The translations under genes and the position numbers were made by a program. From Coemansia sp. RSA 1804 (lineage: Eukaryota > Kickxellomycota > Kickxellomycetes > Kickxellales > Kickxellaceae), in contig JANBTH010000185.1 in assembly GCA_027578815.1 (NCBI GenBank), forward strand, positions 3,809-28,262: a DNA stretch of 24,454 nucleotides. The letters are read 5' to 3'. This document shows, in pieces, positions 1 through 6,958 of this stretch; within the stretch, counting starts at the first letter, position 1; every line of letters starts with the position of its first letter. Under the pieces are notes generated by a model. The model did not search any database and was not told the DNA's origin. It worked only from the letters and a program-made list of their open reading frames with translations.

Positions 1-220
1 GGGGGGGGGGGGTTGCCGGAAGGAACTCGGTGGATAAACCAAGTCCGAATACATCGTCCAGCTCAAAAGCAGCCATGCCAGCTAACGCGAAAATGTTCTT
101 ATTCAAACGGCAACATCTTTGCAAACTATAGCAAACAGTGTTTGAAGACCGGAAAGGAAAAAATTACAAAAACACAGGGTAAAGGCAGCAACAGCTCTCG
201 TAGGATGAAACGCACCGCTA
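1..220. other. Left edge: G12 tract and probable 3' flank of HAP2
   Basis: The window opens with twelve G residues, then about 200 bases without a convincing gene. This stretch lies downstream of the minus-strand HAP2 stop and is probably its 3' UTR and flank. The open plus frame from about base 13 has no credible start and no recognisable domain. I see no AATAAA in the HAP2 direction here. Confidence 0.4.
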
Positions 221-1120
221 CTACAAGCCATTGTACTCGTTGCCTGTGCCAATGCTCGGATGTTGCAGATCCGGGTCCATGGGTGATGTAGACGATGACG
301 GTGGTTTGGGCGCTGACGGCTTGGGGCCAGTCTTCCTCTTGTACTTTGCCTTTTTGGAGCCCAGTAGCTGGAAGGAGGCGCTGGTGCCAGCCGGCAGCTC
401 GCCCTTCTGCTCGAGATCTATGATCTCGGCAGCAGTCAGAAATCTGCCTCCGGGTCCGCGCGGGCGTCGCATTGCGTGGCGATGGCGTGACTCGTGCAAG
501 TAGGGCTTGCGCTTCACGTTCATTCTGTGCTCTGCCGCCATGCGCGCACGCGCGTCTCGCCGCTTGAGAATCCGGTGGTATTGCTTTGCGTTGACATACA
601 TTGGCTCCTCGTCCCGCGGCGCATTGCTTGCGCTCATCGCGGCAACCGCGGCTGCTGTCGGATCAAACGCGCCGCTGCTGCTGCCTTCACCGCTGCCGCC
701 GCCGTTGCTGGGCATATCGGCTCCCATCGCCATATGCCCCTCTGTGCTGTTTGCAGGCGAATCAGCCTTGCCGTCCAGCTTGTCGTCAATGGCAGACCCC
801 GCCCGAATCCCCGCACCATCCGCGCCGCCAATCGAGCTGGTGTGCGAGACTGCTGCGGCTGCGGCTGCGGCTGCTGCTGCTGCTGCGGCTGCCGCAACAG
901 CGCTCGGGTCGTTAAAGCTTCCGAGAATGAGAGGTGCGCTGCTCCCTGCCATGGATGTTGCTGCCACTGTTGCTGGAAGAGATGTGCTTGCATCGTCATG
1001 CGATATAAGCAGACTGTGCCCATTCAGCTCCGAGCTGTATTGCTGCGTGTAGTCCATCGGGCTGTTTGGGTCTCCCACGGGGAGGCCATAATTGTGGAAG
1101 TCAGGAAACGGTTGGTTCAT
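221..1120 (-). CDS. HAP2: NF-YA / Hap2 subunit of the CCAAT-binding complex
   Basis: This 299-residue nuclear protein is the sequence-specific subunit of the heterotrimeric CCAAT-binding factor, acting with NF-YB/Hap3 and NF-YC/Hap5. The CBF-B/NF-YA core lies at about residues 171-227. Its first half, YVNAKQYHRILKRRDARAR, is the helix that docks on the partner dimer. After a linker of normal length comes the DNA-contacting half, RKPYLHESRHRHAMRRPRGP followed by GGRF. The N-terminal half is low-complexity and includes a 15-alanine run at residues 76-90, as expected of an NF-YA activation region. The open frame extends to a TTG at 1174, but the first ATG is at 1118-1120, giving MNQPFPDF, which I take as the start. 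No intron is needed. A TATA-like element lies 141 bp upstream. The family is certain; the start is likely. Confidence 0.95.
   Translation of the reverse strand: MNQPFPDFHNYGLPVGDPNSPMDYTQQYSSELNGHSLLISHDDASTSLPATVAATSMAGSSAPLILGSFNDPSAVAAAAAAAAAAAAAAAVSHTSSIGGADGAGIRAGSAIDDKLDGKADSPANSTEGHMAMGADMPSNGGGSGEGSSSGAFDPTAAAVAAMSASNAPRDEEPMYVNAKQYHRILKRRDARARMAAEHRMNVKRKPYLHESRHRHAMRRPRGPGGRFLTAAEIIDLEQKGELPAGTSASFQLLGSKKAKYKRKTGPKPSAPKPPSSSTSPMDPDLQHPSIGTGNEYNGL
851..895 (-). repeat. Alanine-codon repeat in HAP2
   Basis: Fifteen consecutive GCN codons (GCG, GCA, GCC mixed) encode a polyalanine run in the N-terminal region of the NF-YA protein. The mixed codons suggest some selection on the amino acid rather than a pure triplet expansion. 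Length variation between strains is likely. Confidence 0.85.
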
Positions 1121-2370
1121 TATATTATAATATACTACACTAATATGGATTCGTGGGGGGTGGGGTGAGTCCAATAATGGTTGGCTGTTAGTGGAGAGAC
1201 TGTTTGCAAAAATAGTTATCGTGCATGTCTAAATAACCAGGCACCAGTGCAACCACCGCCTTTATATAGCAGTGGATCGATTCTAGCTAACGGGACACAA
1301 TCGCCAGAAGTAGCTATGACCGCAAAACCCTTGCTTCACTGAACAAACCAGTCGTAAAAACAAGGGCCGTCTGCATCAAAGAAATAAATTGTTAAAATGC
1401 GCCGCGCTTCCCCTCCCCCTCTGTTCCTCACTTTAAACAAGACTTGGAGGTGGATGCAATAGTTGGCTTGACATGTTGTGGCAGTATTCTCTTTCAGCTG
1501 TCAGCTCATTCGGCAAAGAAAAAAGCGTTTTTCTTACCTTTTATGCGCACTGTATATAGATATAATTCAACGGCTAGATGATAGTTAAGCAAGGTCTGAT
1601 ACAAACAGTTGGCTTTAGAAGAAGGAATCTGTAGAACAGCAGCCAGCTCTTTACGTTTTCTCGCCGCAAGTGCTGTTTCTCTCTGGGTTGAGCGATGGTG
1701 CGTTCGTCACAAAGAGGTTTGTCTAGGTTTTGTTCGGGCTTCAGGCGTTGGAGTCTCGCAAAAAGAACAGACGCAGATGACTGCAAGTTAGACAAGGACC
1801 TTTTTTTGCGTGGCTGCTTCAAAGCACAAGAGTGACAAACAGAAAGCTGGTTAGCAAACGATATTTAAAAAGACGGGAAAGACAAAAAGGTTTGAGAATA
1901 GGGAGAAAATACACAAAAAAACTGACGAATGGAAAAAGAGGAATGGGAAAGGCTGGTTTTTCTCATTCGCGCTATGTTCTCTCTTCCCCCCAACGCGCAA
2001 TTCGCTGGTCATGCCATCCACGTGGTCTTTATTCTGGCTCGCTGCCCAGAAAGGATTTACGGCTCGGAGAGCAATCTTTCGAGCCGAAGACAGGAACCGA
2101 ACTTGGCCTGTTTTAGACGCGTGCTTTGGCAGGAAGAGGAGGAGGGGAAGCGGTGTTCTGATGAATTTGGTGGAGAAGGTTAGAGCAGCAGAGCCAGAGG
2201 AGCCGCAACCCCACGAGAGCAGGATTAGAACCAACAGTTGTTATTGTCACTCTCCAAAAAAGGATTGCATGTCATTTAGATTGCTTCTCATTTCGCTCTT
2301 TATTTCTCTACTCCTTTTGCGCTTTTTCTTCTTTATTGCCAGCCGACCATTACGCCTTTTTGTTGCAAAG
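1121..2370. other. HAP2/ARP3 divergent intergenic region
   Basis: These 1.25 kb separate two head-to-head genes and must hold both promoters and 5' leaders. Visible elements are a TATA-like box for HAP2 (1261-1268, minus sense), a CCAAT pentamer at 1171-1175, a CACGTG palindrome at 2019-2024, and long T-rich or pyrimidine-rich runs just before the ARP3 ATG. The open frames here (for example minus 1851-2234) are T-rich or A-rich, start at non-ATG codons or resemble nothing known, so I call no gene. Confidence 0.6.
1261..1268 (-). promoter_or_regulatory. TATA-like box upstream of HAP2
   Basis: In minus-strand sense the sequence reads TATATAAA, 141 bp upstream of the HAP2 ATG. Motif and distance fit a fungal core promoter. 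There is no transcript evidence. Confidence 0.4.
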
Positions 2371-3824
2371 ATGTCGAGATTAGCGCCTGTCGTTATCGAC
2401 AACGGAACGGGGTAGGTGGAGAGCCTTTTGGACCAGGCAAGCTTTGGTTGCCTGAATTCCTATGTGTGCATCTCTCAAACGCCAATACACCCGTGGAGAA
2501 ATAATGGCTCAACCTGTGCAGAATGCACTATACATCCTGTGTTTTATGTTTTGATGCAATGACCCGATTATGCTAACCATTTGTTTACATCTTGAATTCC
2601 GCACTGTCCGTTCAATCTAGATACTCCAAGATGGGGTTTGCTGGAAACACCAGCCCCCAGTTTGTTCTTCCCACAGCGATCGGTCTGCCAAACCAGTCTC
2701 GCTATGGCATTGCGTCTAAGCGTGGCATCGAGGACCTCGACTTTCACATTGGAGACGAAGCAGTGGCAAACTCAAAGACATATGGCCTAACCTATCCGAT
2801 CCGCCACGGCCAGATTGAAAACTGGGACCACATGGAGCGCTACTGGGAGCAGAGCATCTTCAAGTATCTGCGCTGCGAGCCTGAAGACCATTATTTTTTA
2901 CTAACGGAGCCTCCGCTTAATGCTCCGGAGAATCGCGAGCAGATGGCAGAGATCTTCTTCGAGTCCTTCAATGTGCAGGGCTTGTACATTGCTGTTCAGG
3001 CAGTTCTTGCGCTTGCTGCGAGCTGGACTGCAAAGAACTCCCAGCAAACGCTGACAGGCACAGTCATTGACAGTGGCGATGGCGTAACGCATGTCATTCC
3101 TGTTGCAGAGGGCTATGTGCTTGGCTCGAGTATCAAGCATATTCCTATTGCTGGGCGCGACATTACCGCATTTGTGCAGCAGCTCTTGCGCGAGCATGGC
3201 GAAACAAGCATTCCACCTGAAGACTCGTTGGATATTGCACGGCGCATCAAGGAGGGCGAAACCTACACCTGCCATGACATGGCCAATGAGTTCTTAAAGT
3301 ACGATGCCGACCCCGTCAAATACTACAGAAAAATCGATGCGGTCAACAGCGTCAATCAGCAGTCCTACACTGTCGATGTTGGATATGAGCGCTTTTTGGC
3401 TCCCGAGGTCTTTTTCAATCCCGAACTTGTGAGCTCGGACTTTTTAACGCCACTGCCGGAGGTTGTTGACAACTGTATCCAGACCAGTCCAATAGACACG
3501 CGCCGCGGCCTCTATAGCAACATTGTATTATCTGGTGGCTCAACAATGTTCAAAGACTTTGGGAAGCGCCTGCAGCGTGACATCAAGCGCATTGTCGATG
3601 GACGCATCAAGAAGAGCGAGGAGCTAAGCGGTGGTCGCCTTCAGGCTAAGCCGATTGACGTCAATGTTGTTGCGCACAAGAAACAGAGGCACGCGGTGTG
3701 GTTTGGTGGAAGCATTATGGCCTGCACAGATCAGTTTTACCAATTCAGCCATACAAAGGCAGAGTATGAGGAGCATGGGCCGAGCATTTGCCGCCACAAC
3801 CGCGTATTCGAGTCGCTTGCCTAA
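2371..3824 (+). CDS. ARP3: Actin-related protein 3, Arp2/3 complex subunit
   Basis: Joining 2371-2411 to 2621-3824 gives 414 residues, close to the 418 of human ARP3. Arp3 and Arp2 form the pseudo-dimer that seeds branched actin filaments, in fungi mainly at endocytic patches. The join restores the actin-fold phosphate-1 loop, VVIDNGTGYSKMGFAGN, exactly across the splice site. The second phosphate loop VIDSGDGVTHVIP lies at about residues 162-174, and the adenosine-site segment NIVLSGGSTMFKDFG at about 314-328. The stretches EPEDHYFLLTEPPLN, FESFNVQGLYIAVQAVLALA and the C-terminal GPSICRHN distinguish Arp3 from actin and Arp2. An in-frame ATG at 2269 would add 34 hydrophobic residues; a cytosolic protein should not carry these, so that stretch is T-rich 5' UTR. 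Confidence 0.97.
2412..2620 (+). other. ARP3 intron (209 nt)
   Basis: The donor is GTAGGT and the acceptor is CTAG. A branch-like TGCTAAC sits at 2571-2577, about 45 nt before the acceptor. The intron splits the glycine codon at residue 14. Removing it restores the invariant DNGTGY-KMGFAGN actin motif, which is the main evidence. Confidence 0.93.
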
Positions 3825-4697
3825 AGCGAGAACCATAGTGGTTGGCTTTTCATTTCTGTGTTTTGCTCATGTTATGCTTATTTCATTACTTTCTCTGCTC
3901 TGCTTGATTATCGCAAGCCTTGTGTTTGGAAGACTAGATGTACCAAGGCCTCACAAGGTTTTGCATACCCATTAGGTCTAATTATCTGACATATCAGATG
4001 CAGAGTTTATATTACCTTTGCTCCACATGAACTCCAGATGTTTGAGCAAGCAATTGCAATAATGCGCTGCACTCTGCGAAATTATAGACTACAAATATGC
4101 ATACATCATGCCTTCATTTCATAGCGCCGGTTTGTAAATGAAAAAGCAACAAGGTGGCAAAAACGGACCTGATACAATGTCCTAGCCACCAAGTCTAATA
4201 TACACAGACAATGGGGGAGTCAAGACGATATGGATACATCTAGCTCAAAAGAAAAGGACACGGAAAAGGATAAGGCTCCGTGTGACTTTGGTTTTAATAC
4301 AATATATAGTATTAACAGACTCACAAGACGCATAAATTGGCTGTGTGAATGTCACTCTGCTTAGAACATTAATAGCATCCACGCGTTGTGTATTTCAGCT
4401 GCTGCGTGTTCTGGTAGAAAACATAGCCGTTTGTGTAAACACTTGACAACTCTGTGCTAAAATGACTAGTTGGAATCGGATCAATGTTCTCATTTATATA
4501 TAAACATTCTACACTGGCTACAAGGAGAATATTTCTTTGAGTTATACACAAGTAGCCGTTAGCAGCATCCACCCCGTTCGCCGCCTACATATCTTTGCGC
4601 ACTCTATCTAATAGCAACAACACCAACAACGCAATTTACGATCACTAGCATCGAGAAACTAGACGGACAGACAGACAAACAAGAAAGAAAGAAAACC
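3825..4697. other. ARP3-chitinase intergenic region
   Basis: About 870 bp of AT-rich sequence hold the ARP3 3' flank and the chitinase promoter. TATATATAAA at 4495-4504 is a possible TATA box about 200 bp before the chitinase ATG. The 5' leader just before that ATG is A-rich with GAAA repeats. The minus-strand open stretch at 4369-4572 has no ATG, and the only upstream in-frame ATG is separated from it by a TAG, so no gene is called. Confidence 0.55.
4495..4504 (+). promoter_or_regulatory. Possible TATA box of the chitinase gene
   Basis: TATATATAAA lies about 195 bp upstream of the chitinase ATG. The region is AT-rich, so a chance match is possible. Confidence 0.3.
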
Positions 4698-5699
4698 ATG
4701 ACAAACCTCAACATCAAGGCGTTTATTGCCTCATGGCTGATATTCTTGGTCATTTCCGCACTTGCTAGTGCATTCGATGTCTCAAGCAGTTCAAACTTTG
4801 TTGCCTACTGGGGCCAGAGCTCTGCGGGATCGCAACAATCGCTAGCCGAGTATTGCAGTGGGAGCACCATTGATGCTATTGTGATTGCGTTTCTTTACCA
4901 ATTTCCCGACACAAAGCTAGATCTCTCAGGAACCTGCAAGTCGACATTTCCGGGCAGCAGCCTTCTTCACTGCCCCGATGTTGCAAAGGATATAAAGTAC
5001 TGCCAGTCGCAAGGAAAGGCAGTGCTGCTCAGCATGGGCGGGGCGGCGGGAGCCTACGGATTTAGTAGTGACGCTGACGCAAGCAAATATGCAGACACGG
5101 TTTGGGACATGTTCCTGGGAGGCAGCGCTGCGCAGCGACCATTTGATGATGCGGTCTTGGATGGCATAGACCTTGACATCGAGGGCGGATCAACAACGGG
5201 ATATGCGGCGTTTGTCTCGCAGCTCCGGTCGCACTTTACAAGCAGCGGAGGCAGCAAGCAGTATTACATTGCCGGGGCACCGCAATGTGTGTATCCAGAC
5301 GCTATGCTTGGGTCGACACTTGACGCTGCATGGTTCGACATGGTATTTGTCCAATTCTACAACAACTATTGTGGACTGAACAACTATCCAGGCAGCTTCA
5401 ACTACGATGCCTGGGACCAGTGGGCAAAGACAAAGTCCGCCAACAAGAATGTCAAGATCTTCATCGGGGCGCCTGGATCGCAAAGTGCGGCAGGAAGCGG
5501 ATATGTCAGCGCATCAACCCTGGCCTCAATCGTGAGCAGCGTCCGAGACAAGTACAGCAGCACGCTGGGCGGTGTTATGACATGGGACGCAAGCCAGGCA
5601 ATGGGGAGCAGCATGTGGGGCCAGACCATTTCAAGCAGCATCAAATCGGCGACACCGGCGTCTAGCACTTCCATGAGGAGGCGTCGGAGAAGGTATTAG
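4698..5699 (+). CDS. Secreted class III chitinase (GH18)
   Basis: This 333-residue enzyme should hydrolyse beta-1,4-GlcNAc links in chitin, outside the cell or in the wall. Residues 1-25 form a signal peptide with a hydrophobic core (FIASWLIFLVISALASA) and an ASA cleavage site before FDVSS. The GH18 barrel follows directly: NFVAYWGQ begins strand 1, LLSMGG is the strand-3 motif, and DGIDLDIEGG at 155-164 is the DxxDxDxE active site with catalytic Glu162. MVFVQFYNNYC and GVMTWDAS are the later conserved strands of hevamine/Cts1-type chitinases. Length fits a catalytic domain alone, with no chitin-binding or Ser/Thr-rich tail. Oddly, it ends in six arginines plus tyrosine at a TAG, and the frame stays open and hydrophobic after that stop. 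Roles in wall remodelling or in degrading external chitin are equally possible. Confidence 0.93.
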   Translation: MTNLNIKAFIASWLIFLVISALASAFDVSSSSNFVAYWGQSSAGSQQSLAEYCSGSTIDAIVIAFLYQFPDTKLDLSGTCKSTFPGSSLLHCPDVAKDIKYCQSQGKAVLLSMGGAAGAYGFSSDADASKYADTVWDMFLGGSAAQRPFDDAVLDGIDLDIEGGSTTGYAAFVSQLRSHFTSSGGSKQYYIAGAPQCVYPDAMLGSTLDAAWFDMVFVQFYNNYCGLNNYPGSFNYDAWDQWAKTKSANKNVKIFIGAPGSQSAAGSGYVSASTLASIVSSVRDKYSSTLGGVMTWDASQAMGSSMWGQTISSSIKSATPASSTSMRRRRRRY

Positions 5700-6958
5700 G
5701 GTGTGCTGCAAACAGACAGCTTTCTTTCTCTTGCGCTTGTCTCCATTATTTCTACTGTATTTTTAGCATCAATATCAAATTACATTGTTATTATTAACAC
5801 AGTAACCTTTATTCAAAAAGATAGAAAAAAGTCTAGGCAGCATGCCAAAGATAGTAAACCACTCTACCAAGGGTTTCCTTCCTACATATCCAACAGTTTG
5901 AAATAACAAACGCCGATTGTGCAAGAGATCGCAGAGAATGGTCGGTTAGTAGTAGCAGACTATAGTAATTTGACAAGGACGGGCGTAAACGCATCGCATG
6001 GAATATGCACAAGCAACAGGCAATTCCATCTGTGGCTGCTAGGTGTATCAGCAAAAATACGAGATTCACTAAAGCTTTTCTCAGCACCGAAAGGTCTCTG
6101 ATGTCCCTAACTTTACTTATCATCATTACACACATCCGCAACCTCAGACATAAAATGCCACGCATACAAAGCAAGACAAAAAGACACGCACCTTACCAAA
6201 TAGCCTTTTAAAAGACACTAAAAGAGAGAAAATGCAAAAAAGAAGAAAAATACAGAATCGGGAACACGAAAGTAAAAAAAGCAGGAAAGAAAATTTTACA
6301 GCATTGAAAACTAAATCAGCCAGCCAACAGAGGCTTTTTTGGAAAAAAAATTTTCAGACACGGGTTGAAAAAGCTGATAATGTCTGCAGCTTCAAGAGCC
6401 GACTCGGATCCCTTCCCTTCCCCCGCCAGGCCGGCAAACAGAGCACGTGCGCACACGAGAGTCGGAGCCGTCCTTGCCCGCCCAATGTCAAAATGATGCC
6501 TGTAAAAAGAAGAGGTAAAAATGCACAGGCTGGACTCAGCAGCTCGGGCCTCCGTACCTGTGATATCTTTTTACATCTGCAAGAGCATAGAAAAAAGCGT
6601 GAAACCAAGAGCCAGAGTAAAAGAGGAGGGGAAATGCGCGGTTGTTTGTTCTTCTTCCGCTTTCCCATTTTGTCTCTGGGCTCCCACGCAGGCGAGACAG
6701 AGACAAGGGGATGGCTCGCCCACTCTACTATGATTTTTTGCAACATTTTCTTGCAGCCCTATTCTGCCTGTCTTCCCTCTCTTGTTTGTAAACCCATCCC
6801 GTCTCATTTATTTTTCCTCTCTTTCTTTCTTTTCTCAGCACCTCTTCTCATATCTTGCCGTCTTCTGTATCTCCAGAAGCTCTGCGTCTATTATAGTTAT
6901 AGTTTCTGTTTCTGAACCCACTCGCGCATCTGGCTCATTCTGACTTTGCCTTTTTTAG
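5700..6958. other. Chitinase-CK1 intergenic region
   Basis: These 1.26 kb hold the chitinase 3' flank and the CK1 promoter and leader. The frame directly after the chitinase stop stays open to 5906 (see findings). A GC-richer patch at about 6316-6560 contains CACGTG (6444-6449) and CAGCCAGCCAA (6317-6327). T-rich sequence ends in TTTTTTAG exactly before the CK1 ATG, which looks like a 3' splice site and suggests a 5'-UTR intron. The long plus frame 6232-6915 is A-rich then T-rich and matches no family, so I leave it out. Confidence 0.5.

Noticed and set aside
494..1168. Long open frames on the plus strand antisense to HAP2
   Set aside because: They are mirror frames of GCN-rich coding sequence. 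They have Cys/Arg-rich nonsense composition and no domain, while the minus strand carries a clear NF-YA.
1121..1174. N-terminal extension of HAP2 to a TTG codon
   Set aside because: It starts at TTG, which nuclear genes rarely use, and adds no conserved residues. The ATG at 1118-1120 is the first ATG in frame.
1851..2234. 127-codon minus frame in the HAP2/ARP3 spacer
   Set aside because: It is Phe/Leu/Ser-rich by base composition and ends in A/T-rich sequence, with no conserved motif.
2269..2370. In-frame upstream ATG giving ARP3 a 34-residue hydrophobic leader
   Set aside because: Arp3 is cytosolic and its family N-terminus aligns with MSRLAPVVIDNGTG. The leader is T-rich 5' UTR that translates as hydrophobic by composition.
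4369..4572. Minus-strand 67-codon frame between ARP3 and chitinase
   Set aside because: It has no ATG; the only upstream in-frame ATG is followed directly by TAG. It shows no recognised domain and AT-biased composition. A decayed fragment cannot be excluded.
6232..6915. 227-codon plus frame upstream of CK1
   Set aside because: Its first part is Lys/Arg from A-rich DNA and its last part Leu/Phe from T-rich DNA, with no domain. It lies where the CK1 promoter and leader should be.
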